Source: Streptomyces sp. KL109B (GTDB taxonomy: Bacteria > Actinomycetota > Actinomycetes > Streptomycetales > Streptomycetaceae). Taken from it: DNA of 64,000 nucleotides. The notes under the pieces were generated by a model. It saw only the letters and a list, made by a program, of their open reading frames with translations, ran no database searches and was not told where the DNA came from. Position numbers and translations under genes: made by a program. The stretch covers positions 1,201,241 to 1,265,240 of the forward strand of contig NZ_JASERL010000002.1 of NCBI RefSeq assembly GCF_030766935.1, in the 5' to 3' direction. Positions 26,201 through 33,990 of the stretch are shown in pieces (the first letter of the stretch is position 1; each line of letters starts with the position of its first letter).

Positions 26201-27319
26201 CTAGCTCTTGGCCGCCGCGGCCTTGGACTTGGCGGCCTTGGGCGCGGGCACCGTCTTGGCCGCCTCCTCGGCGGGAGCGGCCTCCACCGCGTCCGTGCCC
26301 GGCTCGCTGCCCGGCTCCTCCGGGTGGACGCCTACGCCCAGCTTCTCCTTGATCTTCTTCTCGATCTCGTTGGCCAGGTCGGGGTTGTCCTTCAGGAAGT
26401 TGCGCGCGTTCTCCTTGCCCTGGCCGAGCTGGTCGCCCTCGTACGTGTACCAGGCGCCGGCCTTGCGGACGAAGCCGTGCTCCACGCCCATGTCGATCAG
26501 GCCGCCCTCGCGGGAGATGCCCTGCCCGTAGAGGATGTCGAACTCGGCCTGCTTGAAGGGCGGCGCGACCTTGTTCTTGACGACCTTGCAGCGGGTGCGG
26601 TTGCCGACCGCGTCCGTGCCGTCCTTCAGGGTCTCGATACGCCGGATGTCGATACGCACCGAGGCGTAGAACTTCAGCGCGCGGCCACCGGTCGTGGTCT
26701 CGGGCGAGCCGAACATGACGCCGATCTTCTCGCGCAGCTGGTTGATGAAGATCGCGGTGGTCTTGGACTGGTTGAGCGCGCTGGTGATCTTCCGGAGCGC
26801 CTGGCTCATCAGTCGGGCCTGCAGACCCACGTGCGAGTCGCCCATCTCGCCCTCGATCTCCGCGCGCGGCACGAGCGCGGCGACGGAGTCGATGACGATC
26901 AGGTCGAGGGCGCCGGAGCGGACCAGCATGTCGACGATCTCGAGAGCCTGCTCGCCGTTGTCCGGCTGGGACAGGATCAGGTTGTCGACGTCGACGCCGA
27001 GCTTCTTCGCGTACTCGGGGTCCAGGGCGTGCTCGGCGTCCACGAAGGCCACCTGGCCGCCGGCCTTCTGTGCGTTGGCCACGGCGTGCAGGGTCAGGGT
27101 CGTCTTACCGGAGGACTCCGGGCCGTACACCTCCACCACACGGCCGCGCGGGATGCCGCCGACGCCGAGGGCCACATCGAGCGCCGTCGAGCCGGTCGAG
27201 ATGACCTCGATGGGCTCCTGGGTTCGGTCGCCCATGCGCATGACCGCGCCCTTGCCGAATTGCCGTTCAATCTGCGCGAGCGCGGCGTCGAGCGCCTTCT
27301 CGCGGTCGGTTCCTGCCAT
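26201..27319 (-). CDS. recA: Recombinase RecA
   Basis: 372 residues. RecA polymerises on single-stranded DNA for strand exchange and LexA cleavage. Walker A is [10 protein letters not shown], Walker B region [37 protein letters not shown], and loop 2 [21 protein letters not shown]. The C-terminal tail is Ala/Lys-rich ([15 protein letters not shown]), as in Streptomyces. ATG 27319 with GGTGGAACC upstream starts [14 protein letters not shown]. Regulated by the LexA-type box at 27494-27505. Confidence 0.97.
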   Translation of the reverse strand: MAGTDREKALDAALAQIERQFGKGAVMRMGDRTQEPIEVISTGSTALDVALGVGGIPRGRVVEVYGPESSGKTTLTLHAVANAQKAGGQVAFVDAEHALDPEYAKKLGVDVDNLILSQPDNGEQALEIVDMLVRSGALDLIVIDSVAALVPRAEIEGEMGDSHVGLQARLMSQALRKITSALNQSKTTAIFINQLREKIGVMFGSPETTTGGRALKFYASVRIDIRRIETLKDGTDAVGNRTRCKVVKNKVAPPFKQAEFDILYGQGISREGGLIDMGVEHGFVRKAGAWYTYEGDQLGQGKENARNFLKDNPDLANEIEKKIKEKLGVGVHPEEPGSEPGTDAVEAAPAEEAAKTVPAPKAAKSKAAAAKS

Positions 27320-27493
27320 GGGTTCCACCCGGTTTGCTTGAGTCGATCGCTTCACGCCAAAGACGCTAACGCCTGCCACTGACAATCGGCCTCGACGCCT
27401 GTCTCGCCTGTGGATAACTCGAGGCCCTTCGCCTGGCCACCTTCCCCGAATCCCTTGGAAACACTGGGGAGAATGGCTCTGGACACTCCATAA

Positions 27494-27505
27494 GAATGGA
27501 TGTTC
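27494..27505 (-). promoter_or_regulatory. LexA/Cheo-type SOS box of recA
   Basis: On the recA strand the site reads GAACATCCATTC, close to the GAAC-N4-GTTC consensus and identical, as I recall, to the site described upstream of S. lividans recA. It lies 175 bases before the recA start and only 43 bases before the ATG of the divergent gene at 27548, so LexA bound here could act on both. Confidence 0.8.
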
Positions 27506-27547
27506 GATTTTGGTGTCAAGCGCACCACGCGGTTCGGGGGAGATGCG

Positions 27548-28024
27548 ATGGACGACTCACGGAGCGACACCTTCCGCCTGCGACGGGGCTCGACCGGGTT
27601 CCATCACCTCGGCGCCCCGCCGGCGCCGGGCACCGGTCCCAGGGCATGCCGCACCGCCTGGTACGCGGCGGCCCGTGCCGCCCACGGGCAGGTCGGGGAC
27701 TTCGCGGAGCGGCGGTACCCGCGGAACTTCCACACCGCCACGATCGACGACCGGGGCGGTACGCACTTCGCGCTGTTCCACGCCTCCTGTCCGCTGGTCG
27801 CCTTCGTGAGCGGACAACACCACTGGTACACCGACGAGTTCCGGGACCCCCCGGCCTGGGCGGCCACCCTCGACGCCCACGGGTACACCGTCCTGAACGC
27901 GTCGCAACTCCTGTCGCCGCTCTCGGAGTCGGACACCTCTGACCTGTCCGCCGATGAGTGGCAGCAGATCAGGTACTGGAAGCCGGAGACCGTCGGCGCG
28001 GTGCTCTTCAACTCGTGGGACTGA
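27548..28024 (+). CDS. Unknown protein divergent from recA
   Basis: 158 residues with no family I recognise. [25 protein letters not shown] is followed by a soluble alpha/beta-looking region with several aromatic residues ([25 protein letters not shown]) and an acidic C-terminus. GGGGGAG precedes ATG 27548. The only context is the shared promoter region with recA and its SOS box; an SOS-related role is possible but untested. Its 3' end is tandemly duplicated (28012-28052). Confidence 0.75.
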   Translation: MDDSRSDTFRLRRGSTGFHHLGAPPAPGTGPRACRTAWYAAARAAHGQVGDFAERRYPRNFHTATIDDRGGTHFALFHASCPLVAFVSGQHHWYTDEFRDPPAWAATLDAHGYTVLNASQLLSPLSESDTSDLSADEWQQIRYWKPETVGAVLFNSWD

Positions 28025-28052
28025 CGGCTCGGCTCGTGGGACGCACGGCCGG
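28012..28052. repeat. 21-base near-tandem duplication across a stop codon
   Basis: CTCGTGGGACTGACGGCTCGG, starting at 28012 and including the TGA at 28022-28024, is followed immediately by CTCGTGGGACGCACGGCCGG from 28033. Confidence 0.7.
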
Positions 28053-28134
28053 ACCGCCCTTCGATGTCACAGGTCCGCAGTGGATCGCCCGACGCTACGG
28101 GCGCGTGCGTCACCTCCGGCTACCGTGGCTCCGC

Positions 28135-29049
28135 ATGACCCACACCGCGATCGAGATCACCGCCGAGTTCGTCCGGGAACTGCTCCACGAACAGCATCCC
28201 GACCTGGCCGACCACCCCGTGCGGCTCGGCGCGCGCGGCTGGGACAACCAGTTGTGGCGGCTCGGCGACGACCTCGCCGTCCGGCTGCCCTGGGCCACCG
28301 AATCCGCGGACACGCTGCTGCGCAAGGAGCACGCCTGGATCCCCGGTCTCGCCCCGCGTCTCCCGTTGCCGGTCCCCGTTCCGCAGCGCCTCGGCGAGCC
28401 CTCCGAGCGGTTCCCCCGCCCCTGGATCGTCACCACGTGGGTGCCGGGAACGCCCGCCGACCACGCCCCCGCCACCGCGGCCGAGTCGGCCGACACCTTG
28501 GCCGCCTTCCTGAGCGCTCTCCACCAGCCCGCACCCGAAGGGGCGCCCGACGGCCGCGACCGGGGCGGGCCGCTGGCCGAGCACGCCGACGGCTTCGCCG
28601 AGCTGCTCGCCGAGGCCGTCGGACTGGGGTTGATCCCCGACCCGGACGCCGCCCGCGCCGTCTGGGAGGACGCCGCCGGTGCACCCGTGTGGTCGGGCCC
28701 GCCGCTCTGGCTCCACGCCGACCTGCACCCGGCCAACGTCCTGACCGCGGACGGCACGTTCTGCGGTGTGGTCGACTTCGGCGACCTCTGCGCGGGCGAT
28801 CCGGCCTGCGATCTCGCCGCCCCTTGGCTGCTGCTGCCGGAAGCCGCCATCGAGCGCTTCCACGCCGCCTATGGGCCGGCCGCCGACGCAGCCACCCTGC
28901 GCCGTGCCCGCGGCTGGGCCCTGATGAAAGCCGTCGTCTGCATCCTCATCGGGCACGCCGGCGACCACGGCCGGCCCGGCGGCAAGCCCACCTGGGGCCC
29001 GCCCGGCCACACCGCACTGCGCCGCCTCCTCGCAACGGCCTCCCACTGA
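28135..29049 (+). CDS. Aminoglycoside phosphotransferase-fold kinase
   Basis: 304 residues. The APH/choline-kinase fold is shown by the catalytic motif WLHADLHPANVL (H-x-D-x4-N), the metal-binding VVDFGDLCAGDPACDLA, and an N-lobe VRLGARGWDNQLWRLGDDLAVRLPW. This subgroup (ARGWDN... N-lobe) is common and chromosomal in Streptomyces. The substrate may be a small hydroxylated metabolite rather than an antibiotic. ATG 28135 is the first good start; no strong ribosome site is seen. Confidence 0.87.
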   Translation: MTHTAIEITAEFVRELLHEQHPDLADHPVRLGARGWDNQLWRLGDDLAVRLPWATESADTLLRKEHAWIPGLAPRLPLPVPVPQRLGEPSERFPRPWIVTTWVPGTPADHAPATAAESADTLAAFLSALHQPAPEGAPDGRDRGGPLAEHADGFAELLAEAVGLGLIPDPDAARAVWEDAAGAPVWSGPPLWLHADLHPANVLTADGTFCGVVDFGDLCAGDPACDLAAPWLLLPEAAIERFHAAYGPAADAATLRRARGWALMKAVVCILIGHAGDHGRPGGKPTWGPPGHTALRRLLATASH

Positions 29050-29201
29050 CACACGCGTCCTCCACCGACGCGTCCGTACTCCCCGCGTCGTACGAAGAGT
29101 GTCTTCAGCCGGACGACGACCGCACGCGCGCGTGTGACGAGCCTTGTCCCCATGGACACCTGCCCGAACCGCCCCTCGCCCCGCCGCAAGGAGGTGCGCG
29201 G

Positions 29202-29999
29202 GTGATCACCGCACGCGTGGCGGCCTCGCCCGCCACACCCCACGGCCGGGGCCTGTGGCGCGCGGCCCGCCCCGCAGAGCGCCTGTGCTACCTGGTCGGC
29301 TCCCTCCTGGTCGTGTCCGGCCTCGTCCACGTCGTCGTCTTCGGGATCGACGGCGGCCCCTGGTACGGACCGGTCTCCTGGCGCAAGCCCATTACCTTCG
29401 GGCTCTCCTTCGGCCTGACGCTCATGGCCCTCACCTGGGTGACCTCGTATCTCAGGATCGGTGCCCGGCTGCGCGGCGCCCTGCTCGTGGTGTTCGCGGC
29501 GGACTGCGTCCTGGAGGTCGCCGGGATCACCCTTCAGGCGTGGCGCAAGGTGCCGTCGCACCTCGACATGGAGACCACCTTCGACAGCGTCGTCTCCATG
29601 TCCCTCGCGGTCGGCGGCGGCGTACTGGTGGCGCTCCTGACGTCGTTCGCCGTCGCGTCCTTCAGGAACCGGCCGAGCGGCCCCACAGGGATGCCCCTCG
29701 CCGTGCGCACCGGGTTCACCGTCCTTCTGGTGGCCCTCGCCTCAGGGGCGGCGATGATCGCGCGCGGTGTCGTCCTGACGCGGACCGGGCACCAGGAGGC
29801 GGCGTACCACTCGACGGCCGCCCTCAAGCCGCTGCACGGTGTCAGCCTGCACGCCGTCCTCGTGCTCCCCGCCCTGGCCTGGCTGATGTCCCGCACGGCC
29901 TGGAGCGACCGCCTCAAGCTGCGCGTCACGTACGTGGCGGTCGGCTGCTACGTAGCGGCGGTCCTCGCGTCCGCGCTCTGGGCAGCCTTCACGTACTGA
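29202..29999 (+). CDS. Multi-pass membrane protein of unknown function
   Basis: 265 residues with about seven hydrophobic segments, among them LCYLVGSLLVVSGLVHVVVFG, LRGALLVVFAADCVLEVAGIT, GGGVLVALLTSFAVASF and VTYVAVGCYVAAVLASALWAA. GTG 29202 is preceded by AAGGAGG at ideal spacing. Conserved-looking polar residues lie in GPWYGPVSWRKPITFGLSFG. I recognise no named family. It is convergent with the AI-2E-type gene, and its 3' end is duplicated (29992-30032). Confidence 0.8.
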   Translation: MITARVAASPATPHGRGLWRAARPAERLCYLVGSLLVVSGLVHVVVFGIDGGPWYGPVSWRKPITFGLSFGLTLMALTWVTSYLRIGARLRGALLVVFAADCVLEVAGITLQAWRKVPSHLDMETTFDSVVSMSLAVGGGVLVALLTSFAVASFRNRPSGPTGMPLAVRTGFTVLLVALASGAAMIARGVVLTRTGHQEAAYHSTAALKPLHGVSLHAVLVLPALAWLMSRTAWSDRLKLRVTYVAVGCYVAAVLASALWAAFTY

Positions 30000-30032
30000 G
30001 CTGAGGCACCGCGCGTACTGAGTCGCACCGCG
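29992..30032. repeat. 22-base near-tandem duplication across a stop codon
   Basis: CGTACTGAG...CACCGCG at 29992-30013, containing the TGA at 29997-29999, recurs at 30014-30032 with a three-base shortening and a small change. Confidence 0.65.
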
Positions 30033-30046
30033 GCCCGGGTTCTCGC

Positions 30047-31357
30047 CTACAGGTCCCCGGAATTCGAGTCCTTGGGGCCCGGCTCCCTGGACTCCGGGTC
30101 CTTCACGATGCGCCGCATCCGCGCGAGAAGGGACGCTCCCCGTATGCGGTGCCCATGCACGCGCGGGTCGTCGGTCACGTCGTAGCGCTTCACGTACGCC
30201 CCCAGGAACGCCTGCAGCGTCGCGACGGCCGGGATCGAGATCAGGGCGCCCACGGCCCCCAGCAGCGCGGTCCCCGCGATCACCGAGCCGAAGGCGACGG
30301 CCGGGTGGATGTCCACGGTCTTCGCGGTCAGCTTCGGCTGCAGCACATAGTTCTCGAACTGCTGGTACACGACGACGAAGACGAACACCCACAGCGCGTA
30401 CCAGGGGTCCACGGTGAAGGCGATCAGCATCGGCAGCGCGCCCGCCAGATACGTGCCGATGGTCGGGATGAACTGCGAGACGAGGCCCACCCACACGGCG
30501 AGCACGGGCGCGTACGGGACGTCGAGCACCGCGAGCAGGATGTAGTGCGCGATCCCGGAGATCAGCGCCATGAGGCCGCGCGAGTAGAGATACCCGCCGG
30601 TCTTGTCGACGGCGATCTCCCAGGCGCGCAGCACCTCGGCCTGCTTGGCGGGCGGCAGGACCGAGCACAGCGCACGCCGCAGGCGCGGGCCGTCGGCGGC
30701 GAAGTAGAACGAGAACAGCAGGACCGTCAGGAGCTGGAACAGCCCACCGAGCACCTGCGCGGAGACGTCCAGAACGCCCGTGGCGCTGTTCTGGACGTAC
30801 TTCTGGAGCCAGTCCGAGTGCAGCAGGCTGTCCTGCACCTCGACCCTGTTGAGCTCCGTGTGGAACGTGTCGTTGACCCAGCTGATGAGCTGGTCGAGGT
30901 ACTTCGGGAAGTCGTCGAACATGTCCACGATCTGGCCCGCGAGCATCGACCCGAGGAGCACGACGAAGCCCAGGCTCACGATCGTCACGGCGAGGAACAC
31001 CAGGAACGTGGCGAAGCCGCGGCGTAGCCCGCGCGCCGACATCCGGCTGACCGCCGGCTCCACGGCGAGCGCCAGGAAGAACGCGATCAGCACGTTGATC
31101 AGCAGGCCGATCAACTGGTGGAAGGCCCAGTAGCCCAGTTGAAAGCAGGCGATGAGGGCCAGAGCGAGCACCATGGCGCGCGGCAGCCAGCGCGGCATCC
31201 CCGCGCGTGGGGACGGCGCCGCGCCCGGCGGCCGCTCGGGCGGCGTGGTGCCGGGCGGCGCGGCGTCGTCCGCCACCTGGAAAGTCTCGTCTGTCGGTGC
31301 CACGCTGCCAGTCTCGCCCACGCCGCCGACAATCGTCGGCCGCCCCCGTTCCGTCAC
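30047..31357 (-). CDS. AI-2E-family transporter
   Basis: 436 residues. The PF01594 (AI-2E/TqsA/PerM) pattern is present: a Pro-rich cytoplasmic N-terminus, paired membrane segments near residues 60-100, a mid-protein soluble region (DMFDDFPKYLDQLISWVND), and FIPTIGTYLAGALPMLIAF plus QQFENYVLQPKLTAKTVDIHPAV near the C-terminus. Family members export small molecules or act as Na/Li-H antiporters; transport of AI-2 itself is shown only for a few. The GTG start is three bases after the DUF3046 stop, so translation is probably coupled. Confidence 0.87.
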   Translation of the reverse strand: MTERGRPTIVGGVGETGSVAPTDETFQVADDAAPPGTTPPERPPGAAPSPRAGMPRWLPRAMVLALALIACFQLGYWAFHQLIGLLINVLIAFFLALAVEPAVSRMSARGLRRGFATFLVFLAVTIVSLGFVVLLGSMLAGQIVDMFDDFPKYLDQLISWVNDTFHTELNRVEVQDSLLHSDWLQKYVQNSATGVLDVSAQVLGGLFQLLTVLLFSFYFAADGPRLRRALCSVLPPAKQAEVLRAWEIAVDKTGGYLYSRGLMALISGIAHYILLAVLDVPYAPVLAVWVGLVSQFIPTIGTYLAGALPMLIAFTVDPWYALWVFVFVVVYQQFENYVLQPKLTAKTVDIHPAVAFGSVIAGTALLGAVGALISIPAVATLQAFLGAYVKRYDVTDDPRVHGHRIRGASLLARMRRIVKDPESREPGPKDSNSGDL

Positions 31358-31360
31358 TCT

Positions 31361-31555
31361 TCAGCGCTTCTCGTCCGGTACGTCCATCGTGGTGCACACG
31401 ACGCGCCAGACGTCCTTGGCCTCCCAGCCGGAATCGAGCGCCTGGTGGACCGTCCGCCCACCAAGTCCCGCCATCACATGGTCACGCGCGAACGTGTCGG
31501 CGTAACCGGATCCGAAGTGATCCGCCATTCTCTGCCAGAAGACCGTCAACCGCAT
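31361..31555 (-). CDS. DUF3046 protein
   Basis: 64 residues, MRLTVFWQRMADHFGSGYADTF ... VMAGLGGRTVHQALDSGWEAKDVWRVVC. This is the whole actinobacterial DUF3046 domain, a small protein encoded near recA/recX in many actinobacteria, with no known biochemical role. It is the first gene of a two-gene unit with the AI-2E-type transporter. Confidence 0.85.
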   Translation of the reverse strand: MRLTVFWQRMADHFGSGYADTFARDHVMAGLGGRTVHQALDSGWEAKDVWRVVCTTMDVPDEKR

Positions 31556-31634
31556 ACGTCCAGTATCCCGCCCCTGAGAGTGCAGCCGTGCCCGGGAGGC
31601 TTGCCGAGAACGCTTTCCGTCCTACGGTCGACGC

Positions 31635-32585
31635 ATGGCCGAAACCGGAGCTTCCCCACTCCCCCCGTCGCCCCCGGCACGCTCCCCGCTCTCCCGTGCC
31701 GAGACATTCATCTGGCTGACCGCACGCGTCCTGGAGCAGCGCCGCTTCGCCTACCACTTCCTGGACGGCTCGACCGCGGCGGCGGACGCCGTGGAGACGG
31801 CACTGACCGCGTACCGCAACGAGGACGAGGGCTTCGGACACGCCCTGGAGCCGGATCTGCGCGGCCCGGTCAGCCAGCCCCTGCACACCGGGCACGCGCT
31901 GCGCGTCCTGGACTCGATCGGGCGCTGCTCGGGTCAGCGCGTGGAGCATGTGTGTCGCTATCTGACCGCCGTCTCCACCCAGGAAGGCGCGCTTCCCGCG
32001 GTGCACCCCAGCCAACGCGGCTATCCCTGCGCCCCGTTCGTGCCGATCGTGGACGACCCGCCGAGCGAGCTGCTGGCCACCGGGCCCGTCGTCGGCCTGC
32101 TGCACCGCAACGAGGTGTGGCACGCCTGGCTGTTCCGGGCCACCGACTTCTGCTGGGCCGCCGTCGAGTCCCTGAAGACGTCCCACCCGTACGAGGTCCA
32201 GGCCGCGGTCGCCTTCCTGGACAGCGCACCCGACCGCCCGCGCGCGCGAGTGGCCGCCGACCGGCTCGGCCGCCTCGTGCGCGAGCAGCGGCTCGCGGTG
32301 CTCGATCCGGAGCGCAGGGAGAACTACCCGGTCGCGCCCGGTTACGCGCCGAATGAGCACCACTTCCCGTACGACTTCGCGAAGGCGCCCGAGTCCCTGG
32401 CGCGCTCCTGGTTCACCGACGAGGAGATGGCCCGCTCACTCGACCACCTGGTGAGCGAGCAGCAGGAGGACGGCGGCTGGCCGATCAATTGGCGGCAGTG
32501 GGCGCCGACGACGGCTGTGGAGGCGCGCCCCATGGTGACCATCGAGGCCCTGCGCACACTGCGCGCCTACGGACGCCCCTTGTAG
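31635..32585 (+). CDS. Alpha-alpha-toroid (prenyltransferase/terpene-cyclase-fold) protein
   Basis: 316 residues. Repeated helical motifs ending in Q-E-D-G-G-W (SEQQEDGGWPINWRQW) and AYRNEDEGFGHALEPDLRGP suggest the toroid fold of prenyltransferase beta-subunits and squalene-hopene cyclases. The DXDD motif of true cyclases is absent, and I see no zinc-ligand set, so catalysis is unproven. It resembles hypothetical proteins in other Streptomyces. The ATG at 31635 lacks a clear ribosome site. Its stop codon abuts the 11-base repeats. Confidence 0.65.
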   Translation: MAETGASPLPPSPPARSPLSRAETFIWLTARVLEQRRFAYHFLDGSTAAADAVETALTAYRNEDEGFGHALEPDLRGPVSQPLHTGHALRVLDSIGRCSGQRVEHVCRYLTAVSTQEGALPAVHPSQRGYPCAPFVPIVDDPPSELLATGPVVGLLHRNEVWHAWLFRATDFCWAAVESLKTSHPYEVQAAVAFLDSAPDRPRARVAADRLGRLVREQRLAVLDPERRENYPVAPGYAPNEHHFPYDFAKAPESLARSWFTDEEMARSLDHLVSEQQEDGGWPINWRQWAPTTAVEARPMVTIEALRTLRAYGRPL

Positions 32586-32639
32586 CGCGACGTCCGCGCG
32601 ACGTCCGCGCGGCGTCCGCGCAGCGTCCGCGCAGCGTCC
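32585..32639. repeat. 11-base tandem repeat, five copies
   Basis: GCGCGACGTCC (twice), GCGCGGCGTCC and GCGCAGCGTCC (twice) run from the last base of the upstream stop codon to 32639. The unit is about one helical turn. It occupies the short space between two convergent genes. Confidence 0.9.
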
Positions 32640-32656
32640 GCCCACCGGTCCGCCAC

Positions 32657-33835
32657 TCACTGGTCCGCGTCGCGCAGCAGCAGCGCCGCGATGGCCAGGG
32701 CCGTTCCACGCGGTGAGGACAGTTCGATGCCGGTCGACTCGGCGATCTTCGCGAGCCGGTTGTCGACCGTGTTGGGGTGCAGGCCGAGCGTTTCGGCGGT
32801 GGCCCTGCGGTCCTGTTGGTGGGCCAGGTGCGTGCGGAGCGTCTCCAGGAGCTCGGGCCGCTCGGCGACCGGGTCGAGGAGGGCGGCGATGAGGTGGCTG
32901 CTCTCGTTGCGCCGGGAGAGGTGGTACTCGAGCAGGACGTCGTCGAGGCGGTGCAGGCCCGGCGGCAGGCCGCAGACGCGCGCGATGCGCAGGACCTCCG
33001 TCGCGGTGCGGGCCGCGTCGGGTATGTGCTCCGGGCCCTCCGCCCGCACCGTGGCCACCCGTACGTGCAGGCCGCTCGCCCGGCTCAGGTGTCGCGGCAG
33101 GTCGGCGGGTGGCGGGCAGTCCTTCGGGACGATGACCCGCCCGCCGGCGCCGTCCAGAAGGGCGAGCGCTGCCACACCGAAGGTGTGGTCCAGAACGCTC
33201 TGCAGACGCCGCAGCCGGCGGCGCACCGCGACGGGCCCCTCCGAAGGCGCCACGTCCATCCCGAGCGCCAGCACGTACGCGGGGCCCGCGAGCTGGAGCT
33301 GGTCGAGGAGCACGTGTCCGGGCGGGACCATCCCGTCCAGCAGCCCACGCACCAACGACCGCTGCTGCGCGTGCTGCTCGGCCTCCAGGGCGGAGCGCTC
33401 GTCCAGGTACGTCTCGGCGACCGCTCCGACGATGGCGGGGTGGGTCCGCAGCAGGACATCGACGAGTTCGACGAGGGCGGCCTCGTCGCCCGGCTGTGCC
33501 GCCTCGCACAGCGCCCGCCACAGGACGTACGCGCCGAGGGCGTGAGTACGCAGCAGGAGGTGCAGCGGCATGCCCTCCTCGGCGCGCTGAGCGGCCCTCT
33601 CGCGGAACAGCCGGTGGCTTCCGGGCCGCTCCGCGTCGGGGTCACCGACGTGCCGGAGGAACAGCCGTACGCCGTAGCGCGCGGTCGCCGCGATCTCCAG
33701 GTCCTTCACGTCGTCCGGCAGATCCCCGTAGCCGGGCAGTTCCTCGAAGGCCTCCCTGGCCATGCGACGCGCCAGTTCGTTCACGCGCGGTTCGCAGCGC
33801 GCGGCAAGGGAGCGCGCCTCCGGTGACAACGGCAC
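32657..33835 (-). CDS. PucR-type transcriptional regulator
   Basis: 392 residues. The C-terminus carries the PucR helix-turn-helix (LLETLRTHLAHQQDRRATAETLGLHPNTVDNRLAKIAESTGIEL). The centre resembles the GGDEF-like domain of CdaR/PucR regulators and the N-terminus is an all-helical domain. GTG 33835 is preceded by a near-perfect GGGAGGATCC site; longer frames upstream lack one and would cross the palindrome at 33871. It is divergent from the MBL hydrolase/MFS pair and probably controls it. Confidence 0.88.
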   Translation of the reverse strand: MPLSPEARSLAARCEPRVNELARRMAREAFEELPGYGDLPDDVKDLEIAATARYGVRLFLRHVGDPDAERPGSHRLFRERAAQRAEEGMPLHLLLRTHALGAYVLWRALCEAAQPGDEAALVELVDVLLRTHPAIVGAVAETYLDERSALEAEQHAQQRSLVRGLLDGMVPPGHVLLDQLQLAGPAYVLALGMDVAPSEGPVAVRRRLRRLQSVLDHTFGVAALALLDGAGGRVIVPKDCPPPADLPRHLSRASGLHVRVATVRAEGPEHIPDAARTATEVLRIARVCGLPPGLHRLDDVLLEYHLSRRNESSHLIAALLDPVAERPELLETLRTHLAHQQDRRATAETLGLHPNTVDNRLAKIAESTGIELSSPRGTALAIAALLLRDADQ

Positions 33836-33870
33836 GGATCCTCCCGCGAAATCGGCTGCAGAGCGCCCAT

Positions 33871-33884
33871 TGTGACGCGTCACA
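33871..33884. promoter_or_regulatory. 14-base palindrome in the pucR / hydrolase intergenic region
   Basis: TGTGACGCGTCACA is a perfect palindrome placed 36 bases before the regulator start and 107 bases before the hydrolase start. A second half-site TGTGACGT follows at about 33903. It is a good candidate operator for the adjacent regulator. It resembles a CRP site but with four rather than six central bases. Confidence 0.55.
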
Positions 33885-33990
33885 TCGGCACGACGACCAA
33901 GGTGTGACGTAAAACGCTGGTCCACGACGCGCGGGGCGCCTTGACTCGGAGAGAGCCGAAGGACCGCCGCCACCAGCTGGAGCCGCGCCC

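Noticed and set aside
28135..29049. Antibiotic-resistance gene
   Set aside because: APH fold only; chromosomal core-type context and no specific aminoglycoside kinase signature, so a resistance call is not supported.
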